Assembly: GCA_040399685.1 (NCBI GenBank) | Contig: JBBART010000006.1 | Coordinates: 105,101 to 169,100, forward strand | DNA: 64,000 nucleotides | Direction: 5' to 3' | Source: CAIQQQ01 sp040399685 | Lineage (GTDB): Bacteria > Pseudomonadota > Alphaproteobacteria > Acetobacterales > Acetobacteraceae | Shown: piece after piece, positions 34,975 to 41,590 of the stretch | Numbering within the stretch: position 1 is the stretch's first letter | Layout: every line of letters starts with the position of its first letter | Translations under genes and position numbers: made by a program | Notes under the pieces: model-generated | What the model was told of the DNA's origin: nothing | The model's input: the letters and a program-made list of their open reading frames with translations, nothing else | Databases searched by the model: none

Positions 34975-35811
34975 TCAGTTCGTCACAGCGCCGCTGAAGT
35001 AATCCTGCACCGTCGCCCACGCGGTCACCCGCAGGAAGCGCGCCAACTCCGGGTCCAGCCCCGCCGTGTAGCTGTTCTCCTCGGGCGAGCGATGATACAG
35101 CGCGCCATAGCTGGTCGCCGCCGCCAGATAGCTGCCTGCCTGGGTCGGATGCCGATTGTCGGCGATATACAGCGCCAGACTCGGCCGCGCCTTCAACGCA
35201 CGTGCGAACGCCAGGCCGGCCGGAATCACCAGCGCATGGTTGTCGTTGCCGGCCTTGGTGTAGGCCTCCGCCAGTTGCGCCGTCATTTCCGGCTTGTCGG
35301 CATAGGCCCACGACATGAACAGCACCGGAATGGCGTCATGGCTGCGCACGATATCCGCATCCAGCTTGGCGTATTTGGTGAATACCGGCGCCAGCGTCGG
35401 GTGAATCGGGCACTGGCTGCAATCCATCAGCACCGCGGCATCGTATTTCTTGGCGGCGGTGTTGAAGACGATGTTGTTCTTGTCGTCGAAAATATACGAG
35501 CCCACCGCATTCGGCCGGAAATACGATTCCACATCGTGCCAATCCAGGCCCGATCCCCCCATCGTCACCATCGTGCCGCGAAAGGCCGGTGCCCCTGCCC
35601 CGGCGCCCCGCGCCAGACCCGTGATGTGCGACGTGATGCCGTTGTTGAAGTAAAAGAAACTGTTGCCGATCCACATGAAGCTCTGGGGCAGCACAGCCCC
35701 CAGCAACGTCACCTGCGGAACAGTCTGCGCGACGGCACCGGCCATCGGCAAGCAAGCAAAAGCTGCAGCAATGGCCACAGCCCGCAGCGCCAGTCTCACG
35801 ATGTTCAGCAT
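34975..35811 (-). CDS. Secreted SGNH-hydrolase-like protein
   Basis: 278 residues with a signal peptide (LALRAVAIAAAFACLPMAGAVAQ). FMWIGNSFFYFNN resembles block I of SGNH hydrolases with Ser after Asn, and IADNRHPTQAGSYLAA near the C-terminus resembles block V with the catalytic Asp-x-x-His. The middle contains GGSGLDWHDVESYF and a MDCSQCPIHP segment with two Cys that could bind metal or form a disulphide. A periplasmic esterase is the best guess; the substrate is unknown. It converges on dihydroorotase. Confidence 0.68.
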   Translation of the reverse strand: MLNIVRLALRAVAIAAAFACLPMAGAVAQTVPQVTLLGAVLPQSFMWIGNSFFYFNNGITSHITGLARGAGAGAPAFRGTMVTMGGSGLDWHDVESYFRPNAVGSYIFDDKNNIVFNTAAKKYDAAVLMDCSQCPIHPTLAPVFTKYAKLDADIVRSHDAIPVLFMSWAYADKPEMTAQLAEAYTKAGNDNHALVIPAGLAFARALKARPSLALYIADNRHPTQAGSYLAAATSYGALYHRSPEENSYTAGLDPELARFLRVTAWATVQDYFSGAVTN

Positions 35812-35909
35812 GGGTCTCTCCCTGACAAGTTATTTTTATAGTTCTCGCCAGCACATCATGTCGGACCCGCACAGAATCGTCCATGCCCCGAAACCCGGGC
35901 CGCCGAAAA

Positions 35910-36299
35910 CTACTCCTGCATGAACCCGCCCAGAGTCACCACACGCTCCCCGGTGCGCGCGATCACGCATGCGCCGACATCGATGCTGGCCATCGTGCCG
36001 GTCTCCTTGCCGATATACACATCGCAATCAGCGTCCCGGAACGCGATCCAGGCCCGTTCCGACTTGCGCAGCTTCTCCTGCTGGTCGGCGGGAAGAAGCG
36101 CTAGAATCTTGCGATAGACAGCGTTCAGCCGCGCATCGGCGGCGGCAAGGCCGGCTTTCTGGCAATCCTGCATCGCCACGGTCGATTGCGCCTTGCTCAT
36201 GCAGGCATCATAGGCCGAAAGCTTGGCAGGCTGGGCACTGGCCGACCCGGCGATCAGAACGAGCACAAGGGCCAGCAAAAGGCCAAGGCGATGGGGCAT
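35910..36299 (-). CDS. LprI-like lysozyme inhibitor family protein (DUF1311)
   Basis: 129 residues: signal peptide (LGLLLALVLVLIAGSASA), then a DUF1311/LprI helical domain with YDACMSKAQSTVAMQDCQKAGL, LNAVYRKILALLP and ERAWIAFRDADCDVY. Four Cys in the mature part fit the two disulphides of the family. LprI of Mycobacterium inhibits lysozyme; most relatives are untested. CAGGAGAAAGTT before the ATG at 36297-36299 is an excellent ribosome site. The 254 bases upstream of it hold no gene. Confidence 0.8.
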   Translation of the reverse strand: MPHRLGLLLALVLVLIAGSASAQPAKLSAYDACMSKAQSTVAMQDCQKAGLAAADARLNAVYRKILALLPADQQEKLRKSERAWIAFRDADCDVYIGKETGTMASIDVGACVIARTGERVVTLGGFMQE

Positions 36300-36553
36300 A
36301 ACTTTCTCCTGCTCACGCATGACCCTTGCGCAACGAGGTGAAGAAAGCATTAAAAACGCCACCGCAACCTTGGCCGCATCCCAGCGTTAACGAAACAGGG
36401 TGCGGGGCGCGTCAGCCGGACACGGCGTTATGAGGGAACAAGATTCTTTCTCCGGCTTCTTATCTTGGCCAACGAAGCGGCAGACGAGTCCTTGTCACGC
36501 CCGTCCTGCACCTTCTCCCGCAAACACACAGCCAACATTGGCGGATATCTTCG

Positions 36554-37141
36554 ATGAATGATGCAAGCGCAGACCGCGACTTCCCCGTGATCTGCGTCGG
36601 CGGTTCGGCCGGCGGCTTGGACGCCTATGTCCGTTTCCTGCAGCACATGCCCAACGACACCGGCGCTGCGATCGTCATCGTCAACCACCTGCGCAAGGTT
36701 GCCACGCTGCTGCACGAAATCCTGCCGCGCTACACGGAAATGCCGGTCACGCTGATCACCGAACATCTGGTCATCAAGCCGAACTAGGTGTTCATCATCC
36801 CGGAAAAACGGGATCTGCATGTGCTGGACGGCGAATTCGTGCTCAAGCCGATTTCCAAGCCCCATGGATGGCCGGATGTCATCACCGTGTTTCTCCGTTC
36901 GCTGGCGGCCAACTGGCATGGCTGCCTCATCGCGGTCATCGTCTCGGGCCTCGACGGCGACGGCGCGGCCGCCCTGCACAGCATCAAGGATGTCGGCGGC
37001 ACCACCATCGCCCAAAAGCCAGAAACAGCCGGCCAGCCAGACATGCCCAACAGCGCCATCGCCAGCGGCTATGTGGATTTCGTGCTGTCCCCGGAGGACA
37101 TCCCCCGCCAGATCGCAAAGATCGTGCACAACCAACGCTGA
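36554..37141 (+). pseudogene. CheB-type methylesterase interrupted by one in-frame TAG
   Basis: A stand-alone CheB methylesterase domain with no receiver domain. The frame is continuous apart from a TAG at 36785-36787, codon 78, between IKPN and VFIIPEKRDLHV, where relatives read on without a break. The catalytic triad can be placed as Ser18 (GGSAGG), His45 (VNH) and an Asp near 134-136 (SGLDGDG). The first fragment therefore carries Ser and His and the second the Asp, so neither could work alone. A GTG at 36788 could restart translation of the second part. A CAG-to-TAG change is the simplest cause. No cheR or other chemotaxis gene is near. Confidence 0.85.
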
Positions 37142-37147
37142 TCGCGC

Positions 37148-37606
37148 TCAACGGCGCTCGCTGAAGAACCGCCGCAACAACGCCGCACTCTCGCTCTCCC
37201 GCACACCGCCGATCACCTCGGGCCGATGATGGCTGCCGGGCGCCTCATAGATTCGTGGCCCGTGATCGATCCCGCCGCCCTTGGGGTCGTACGCGCCAAA
37301 GATCACGCGCCGGATGCGAAACGCGGAAATAGCGGCAGCGCACATGGCGCACGGCTCCAACGTCACCACCAGATCGCACTCCGGCAGCCGCGCCGAACGC
37401 CGCAACCGTCCGGCAGCGCGCAGCACCAGCATTTCGGCATGCGCGCCGGCGTCGTGCATCTCCTCGGTGCGGTTGCCGTCCTGTGCCACCACCCGGCCAT
37501 CCCGATCCAGCAACACCGCGCCCACCGGCACCTCCCCCCGCGCGGCGGCGGCGGCGGCTTCGTCGAGGGCGATCTGCATCGGATTTGGCACAGGGATCAT
37601 GCGCAT
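37148..37606 (-). CDS. tadA: tRNA(adenine34) deaminase TadA
   Basis: Zinc deaminase making inosine at the wobble position of tRNA-Arg. The 152 residues hold AHAEMLVLRAA (zinc His56 and catalytic Glu58) and EPCAMCAAAI (zinc Cys86 and Cys89), and the GAYDPKGGGIDHG segment typical of TadA. The start is taken at 37604-37606 with AGG upstream; ATGs two or nine codons later are possible. Its 3' end faces the broken cheB gene six bases away. Confidence 0.92.
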   Translation of the reverse strand: MRMIPVPNPMQIALDEAAAAAARGEVPVGAVLLDRDGRVVAQDGNRTEEMHDAGAHAEMLVLRAAGRLRRSARLPECDLVVTLEPCAMCAAAISAFRIRRVIFGAYDPKGGGIDHGPRIYEAPGSHHRPEVIGGVRESESAALLRRFFSERR

Positions 37607-37644
37607 TTCTTGCCTGCAAACGCCTCCGGGCGCTAGCAAGAGGT

Positions 37645-38358
37645 ATGACCAAGCAAATTCCCCTCATCGGCGTCACGCTGGATGCCGAGCAACCTGGCGG
37701 TTTCTCCAAATACCCCTGGTATGCGCTGCGCCAGAACTATGCTGACGCGGTGTCAGCCGCCGGTGGCCTGCCGGTGGCGCTGCCGCACAACGATCTGGCC
37801 GAAGCCTATCTCGACCGCATCGACGCCCTTGTCGTCACCGGCGGCGCGTTCGATGTCGATCCCGCGATGTATGGCGACAGCGACACCCACGGCACCGTCA
37901 CCCTGAAACAGGGCCGCACCGCCGCCGAACTGGCCCTGCTGCGCGGCGCCCTCACCCGCGGCCTGCCGGTCCTGGGCATCTGCGGCGGTGAGCAATTGCT
38001 GGCCGTGGTGCTGGGCGGCACGTTGATCCAGCACATCCCGGACAGCATCGAAAACGCCCTGGCCCACGAACAGCCCAACCCGCGCCACGAGCCCGGCCAC
38101 CACATCGCCATCACCCAGGGAACGCTGCTGCACCGCATCGTCGGCAGCGACACCATGTTCATCAATTCCGGCCATCACCAAGCTGTCCGCAGCCCCGGTC
38201 CGCACGCCATCGTCAACGCAGTGGCGCCTGACGGGGTGATCGAAGGAATCGAAGATTCGCGCTATAGGTTCTGCCTCGGCGTGCAATGGCATCCCGAATT
38301 TCACATTGATCACGGCGATCGCGCTATTTTTGACGCCCTGATCGGAGCCTGCCTATGA
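37645..38358 (+). CDS. Gamma-glutamyl-gamma-aminobutyrate hydrolase-like class I amidotransferase (peptidase C26)
   Basis: 237 residues. The triad is visible: Cys113 in LGICGGEQLL, His216 and Glu218 in VQWHPEF. DALVVTGGAFDVDP and HHIAITQGTLL are typical of the PuuD/C26 branch, which hydrolyses gamma-glutamyl amides such as gamma-glutamyl-GABA. No other putrescine genes are near. An ATG at 37645 follows AAGAGGT. The stop overlaps the next start as ATGA. Confidence 0.86.
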   Translation: MTKQIPLIGVTLDAEQPGGFSKYPWYALRQNYADAVSAAGGLPVALPHNDLAEAYLDRIDALVVTGGAFDVDPAMYGDSDTHGTVTLKQGRTAAELALLRGALTRGLPVLGICGGEQLLAVVLGGTLIQHIPDSIENALAHEQPNPRHEPGHHIAITQGTLLHRIVGSDTMFINSGHHQAVRSPGPHAIVNAVAPDGVIEGIEDSRYRFCLGVQWHPEFHIDHGDRAIFDALIGACL

Positions 38359-39140
38359 CCGACCTAGAGACCGACACCGACGACACCACGCCAGACGGCC
38401 CGCGCGGCGAACGCATCGCCAAGTGGCTCGCCCGCGCCGGCGTGGCCAGCCGGCGGGACGCTGAAAAGCTGCTCGCCGAAGGCAAGGTGCGCATCAACAA
38501 CGTCACCATCAGCCACCCCGCCACCTTCGTGCAGCCAGACGACCTGGTGGTGGTGGACGGCAAGCTGATCGACGCCCCCGAGCGCACCCGCCTGTGGCGC
38601 TACCACAAGCCCGACGGCCTGGTGACCACGCATCGCGACCCCGAAGGCCGCCCCACCGTGTTCCAGAAGCTGCCCGCCACCATGCCCCGCGTGGTCAGCA
38701 TCGGCCGACTCGACCTCAACAGCGAGGGCCTGCTGCTGCTGACCAATGACGGCGCCCTGGCCCGCAAACTGGAACTGCCCAGCAATCACTGGATCCGCCG
38801 CTACCGCGTGCGCGTGTTCGGCCGGCCGGAACCCGCCCAGCTTGCGGAACTCGCAAAAGGCCTGACGGTCGACGGCGTGCGCTATCGCGGCATCGAGGCC
38901 TCGCTGGACAGCCGCAAGGGCGACAATTCCTGGATCAGCGTCAGCCTGCAGGAAGGCCGCAACCGCGAAATCCGCAAGGTGATGCAGCATCTCGGGCTAC
39001 AGGTGACGCGCCTGATCCGAGTCGCCTACGGTCCGTTCCAACTCGGCGTGCTGGAACGCGGCGGTGTGGACGAAGTGTCGCCAAAGGTGCTGCGCGAGCA
39101 GATGCCAAGCGAAGACAAGCCGCCTGTTAAGCCCCGGTAA
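38355..39140 (+). CDS. 23S rRNA pseudouridine synthase, RluB/RsuA family
   Basis: 261 residues: N-terminal S4 RNA-binding domain (RIAKWLARAGVASRRDAEKLL), then the catalytic domain with the active Asp in GRLDLNSEGLLLLTNDG and the conserved EGRNREIRKVMQHLG. RluB (U2605) is favoured over RluE, RluF and RsuA by size and motif form, but the target site cannot be proven here. Coupled to the amidotransferase by ATGA. A hairpin follows eight bases after the stop. Confidence 0.9.
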   Translation: MTDLETDTDDTTPDGPRGERIAKWLARAGVASRRDAEKLLAEGKVRINNVTISHPATFVQPDDLVVVDGKLIDAPERTRLWRYHKPDGLVTTHRDPEGRPTVFQKLPATMPRVVSIGRLDLNSEGLLLLTNDGALARKLELPSNHWIRRYRVRVFGRPEPAQLAELAKGLTVDGVRYRGIEASLDSRKGDNSWISVSLQEGRNREIRKVMQHLGLQVTRLIRVAYGPFQLGVLERGGVDEVSPKVLREQMPSEDKPPVKPR

Positions 39141-39147
39141 GCGAAGC

Positions 39148-39171
39148 GGTTCTTTTTTGAAAAAAAGAACC
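39148..39171 (+). terminator. A/T-rich terminator hairpin after the pseudouridine synthase
   Basis: An 11-bp perfect stem, GGTTCTTTTTT with loop GA and its complement, followed by CAAAAAAC. The stem combines a GGTTC clamp with a T/A run, so it can serve as terminator in either direction. This form recurs between genes in related GC-rich alphaproteobacteria, and the low GC stands out against the surroundings. Confidence 0.65.
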
Positions 39172-39195
39172 AAAAAACTTCGTGACTTCAAACAT

Positions 39196-39219
39196 GTGGC
39201 GCGGCACCCGCCGCGCCAC
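39196..39219. repeat. GC-rich inverted repeat between two terminators
   Basis: Perfect 10-bp stem GTGGCGCGGC around ACCC, in the 138-base gap between the converging rluB-like and otsB genes. It lies between two A/T-rich hairpins. It may add to transcription stopping or be part of a dispersed repeat. Confidence 0.5.
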
Positions 39220-39246
39220 GCGCCGAAATGAATGAAAGTCTTTTTG

Positions 39247-39270
39247 CTTCTTTTTCTTCAGAAAAAGAAG
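39247..39270 (-). terminator. A/T-rich terminator hairpin after otsB
   Basis: Perfect 10-bp stem CTTCTTTTTC with loop TTCA, nine bases beyond the otsB stop on the minus strand. It is the partner of the hairpin at 39148-39171 and very probably ends the otsB transcript. Confidence 0.6.
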
Positions 39271-39278
39271 GTCTTCCT

Positions 39279-39983
39279 CTAAACAAGCTGCTCTGCCAGC
39301 CAGCGACGCACGCCGGCGGCATCGGTGAAATGGTCGTGCACCCGCAGGCCCAGGCCACCAAGGCGGCGGGCTTCGCGCATGCCGTCCTCGTCCGTCACGT
39401 CATCGCCGATAAACACTGGCATGCGGCCTGCAAACGGTGCGGCCGCCATCATCGCCCGCACGGCACGGCCCTTGTCGATCCCGGCCGGCTTCACCTCCCA
39501 CACCATCAGCGCGGGATGCAGAATGTGGTGCGGCCAGTCACCCATGATGCGAACGAGTTCATCGTGAAAATGCGGCCCGGCCTCCGGGGCCAGCCGGAAA
39601 TGCAGGGCTAATCCCCGCGCCTTGCGTTCCAGAATGGCGCCCGGCGTGGCCGCCACCAAAGCCGCGCACTGCACGAGCCACTCCTCCGGCACCGGCGCCA
39701 CCTCGGCACGGTCCTCCACGGCATGGGGTGCGAGACGAACAACGCCGCCATGCTCGCCCGCCACGCCATAGGCGATATTGGGCAATAGCGCTTCCACCTG
39801 CGCAATCGGCCGGCCGGTGACAATCGCCAGCGCATCGGACAGCGTCGCGCGCAGCCGCAGCAAGGTCGGCGGCAGATCCGACGGCACCACCACACTGTCC
39901 GGCGTGGCGGCGATGTCGATCAGCGTTCCGTCCAGATCCAGCAGCAGTGCCGCATTCTCCGGAAGCCGGATCACGCCCGGCAC
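39279..39983 (-). CDS. otsB: Trehalose-6-phosphate phosphatase
   Basis: HAD-superfamily phosphatase releasing trehalose from trehalose 6-phosphate. 234 residues with motif I DLDGTLIDIA (nucleophile Asp16), motif II IVTGRP, the cap region with HGGVVRL, motif III Lys in KPAGIDKG, and motif IV GDDVTDEDG. No otsA (trehalose-phosphate synthase) is in the window. The start overlaps the end of the DUF2155 gene by 13 bases, making it the last gene of the NDUFA12-mlaD operon. Trehalose would serve osmotic or desiccation protection. Confidence 0.9.
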   Translation of the reverse strand: MPGVIRLPENAALLLDLDGTLIDIAATPDSVVVPSDLPPTLLRLRATLSDALAIVTGRPIAQVEALLPNIAYGVAGEHGGVVRLAPHAVEDRAEVAPVPEEWLVQCAALVAATPGAILERKARGLALHFRLAPEAGPHFHDELVRIMGDWPHHILHPALMVWEVKPAGIDKGRAVRAMMAAAPFAGRMPVFIGDDVTDEDGMREARRLGGLGLRVHDHFTDAAGVRRWLAEQLV

Positions 39984-40360
39984 GCCGTCAGTCGCAGATC
40001 ATAAACCGGGTGCTCGATCACTGACACGCCGGGGGAGGACAGCAGCATCCAGCCGTGAAACGCGAATTTCGGGTCGCGGCTGTCCGTCACATCCAGAAAC
40101 GCCGCCTGGTCGGCTGGCTGATCCGGCCCCCGCACAATGCAACTGCGCACCGTCACGGACAGCGTGCCGAAATTCATCTTCTGGCCGACCTTGCCCACCA
40201 CGGGTGTCAGGCGCGCGGTGATCTTGTCGAGCCCGGCCAGTTCCACGTTCGGGCGCGGCAGCCACGAGTCAGCCTGAGCCGGCGGCGGCGGTATTTGCGG
40301 AGGAGGCGTCTGCGCCAGAGCCGGGGTGCTCAGCAGCACCAGGATCAACAAGGCCTTCAT
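39971..40360 (-). CDS. DUF2155-family periplasmic protein
   Basis: 129 residues with a short signal peptide (MKALLILVLLSTPALA) and a Pro-rich start of the mature chain. The DUF2155 core is clear: LDKITARLTPVVGKVGQKMNFGTLSVTVRSC, FLDVTDSR, FHGWMLLSSPGVSVIEHPVYDLRLTAC. Family function is unknown; in alphaproteobacteria it is usually linked to NDUFA12 or mlaD, as here. The start overlaps the stop of the 71-residue gene as ATGA. Confidence 0.9.
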   Translation of the reverse strand: MKALLILVLLSTPALAQTPPPQIPPPPAQADSWLPRPNVELAGLDKITARLTPVVGKVGQKMNFGTLSVTVRSCIVRGPDQPADQAAFLDVTDSRDPKFAFHGWMLLSSPGVSVIEHPVYDLRLTACRA

Positions 40361-40572
40361 GGTGCTGATTTCAGCGGGCTTTTCAGCGCCATCGCCATCT
40401 CCATCAGTATCTGTCGCATCGCCTCGGCATCTACCCCCATCAGCACCGCATCCTCGAACGCATCGCGCATGATCTGGGCCAGTTCCGTATAATTTTCGTC
40501 CAGAACCCGCAGCTTGTCCCGACACGAAACCGGCGCACCGTCCGGCTGTGACCAGACCTGCGGTCCTGTCAT
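40357..40572 (-). CDS. Small conserved-looking orphan protein (71 aa)
   Basis: I do not recognise a family. The 71 residues are soluble and helical in character: LRVLDENYTELAQIMRDAFEDAVLMG and AMRQILMEMAMALKSPL look like amphipathic helices, with one Cys at 17 and no signal peptide. Reality is supported by context: its start overlaps the mlaD stop as ATGA (40569-40572) and its stop overlaps the DUF2155 start as ATGA (40357-40360), so it fills the frame exactly between two genuine genes. A role with the MlaD lipid pathway is inferred only from position. Confidence 0.72.
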   Translation of the reverse strand: MTGPQVWSQPDGAPVSCRDKLRVLDENYTELAQIMRDAFEDAVLMGVDAEAMRQILMEMAMALKSPLKSAP

Positions 40573-41081
40573 TTCAGCGGCGGCAGCGCGGGCGCTGCTT
40601 GGTTCTCTTTCAGGGATTTCTGCACGTTGGACGAAAGGTCACCGACACTGAAGATGAATTTCCCCAGCAACTGCTCCAGGCTCACCGCCGACTGGGTGAT
40701 CTGCAGGCGCCCGCCATCGGCCAGCATCTTGTCGTCGCCACCCGGAACCAGCGCCAGCACCTTGCCGCCCAGCAGCCCGTCCGACGAAATCTCCGCCGAA
40801 CTGTCGGTTGGCAACTTGATGTCGGACTGAACGGTGAACGAAATATCCGCCTGGTAGGTTTTCGGATCAATCCGCGTGCTGCTCACACGCCCGATCTTCA
40901 CACCCGCCAGCCGCACGTCGGAGCCCGGGGTAATCCCGTCAATCCGCTCGAAGCGGGCGTTGAGCGTATAACCAGAGGTCGCTGTCCGGCCGGTATTGGC
41001 CACGGCATAGCCGAGGAATCCCACCGCCACGGCCAGCACAACAGCGCCGGCCAGCAGTTCCGTCACATTGCGGGTTGCCAT
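40569..41081 (-). CDS. mlaD: Outer-membrane lipid asymmetry protein MlaD (MCE domain)
   Basis: 170 residues: one N-terminal membrane helix (LAGAVVLAVAVGFLGYAVA) and one MCE/MlaD domain with ARFERIDGITPGSDVRLAGVKIG and SSDGLLGGKVLAL. MlaD hexamers in the inner membrane carry phospholipids between MlaFEB and the periplasmic carrier MlaC. MlaF, MlaE, MlaB and MlaC are not in this window; in alphaproteobacteria mlaD is commonly found apart from them next to NDUFA12. Two bases separate it from the upstream NDUFA12 gene. Confidence 0.92.
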   Translation of the reverse strand: MATRNVTELLAGAVVLAVAVGFLGYAVANTGRTATSGYTLNARFERIDGITPGSDVRLAGVKIGRVSSTRIDPKTYQADISFTVQSDIKLPTDSSAEISSDGLLGGKVLALVPGGDDKMLADGGRLQITQSAVSLEQLLGKFIFSVGDLSSNVQKSLKENQAAPALPPLK

Positions 41082-41083
41082 TG

Positions 41084-41437
41084 CTAGCTCCCGGGCGTCC
41101 AGGCTTCGTAGTCGCCGCTCGCGGCCACGCGCACGCCGCCGCTGTAATCATGGCCTTGCGGGCGATAGCTGGTGGCGGTGCCGGTGGCATTGGCCAGATG
41201 CGGCTTCTGCCAAGGCTTGCGGCCGGTGTCCGGCAGCGGCGCATCGGTGGTGTAATGCAGCCAGGAATGCCATTCCGATGGCACCGCGCTGGCGTCAGGC
41301 ACGCCGGCATAGATCACCCAGCGCTTCGTGCGCCCGGTGGCGCGCGTGCGCTTCTCGGTGAAATAGCGGTTTCCCGCCGCGTCTGATCCGACGGGGCGGC
41401 CGTGAAGCCAGGTGAAAATCTTGGTGCCGATGTCCAT
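41084..41437 (-). CDS. NADH:ubiquinone oxidoreductase subunit NDUFA12
   Basis: 117-residue accessory subunit of alphaproteobacterial and mitochondrial complex I. Typical segments are IFTWLHGRPVGSDAAGNRYF, RWVIYAGVPDASAVPSEWHSWLHYTTDAPL and KPHLANATGTATSYRP. The ATG at 41435-41437 matches the family start. It heads the NDUFA12-mlaD-orphan-DUF2155-otsB operon; the other complex I genes are not near. The 153-base gap to the divergent RNR-like gene has no gene and should hold both promoters. Confidence 0.93.
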   Translation of the reverse strand: MDIGTKIFTWLHGRPVGSDAAGNRYFTEKRTRATGRTKRWVIYAGVPDASAVPSEWHSWLHYTTDAPLPDTGRKPWQKPHLANATGTATSYRPQGHDYSGGVRVAASGDYEAWTPGS

Positions 41438-41590
41438 AACCAAGATATAGTCGGGCTGTTCGCCACGGTCCACCGCCAACCCGCAGAAAACTGCGCGCGC
41501 TGAGTTCTCCACAGGATTTTGTGGTCAGGCGCCACCAGAACCACCAAATGTGCTTCCTGAGTCGTGTCCAGATCGAATAGGCTGAGTCCC

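Noticed and set aside
36300..36553. Gene in the largest gap
   Set aside because: Both strands have only short frames without ribosome sites or recognisable products; it is probably promoter space.
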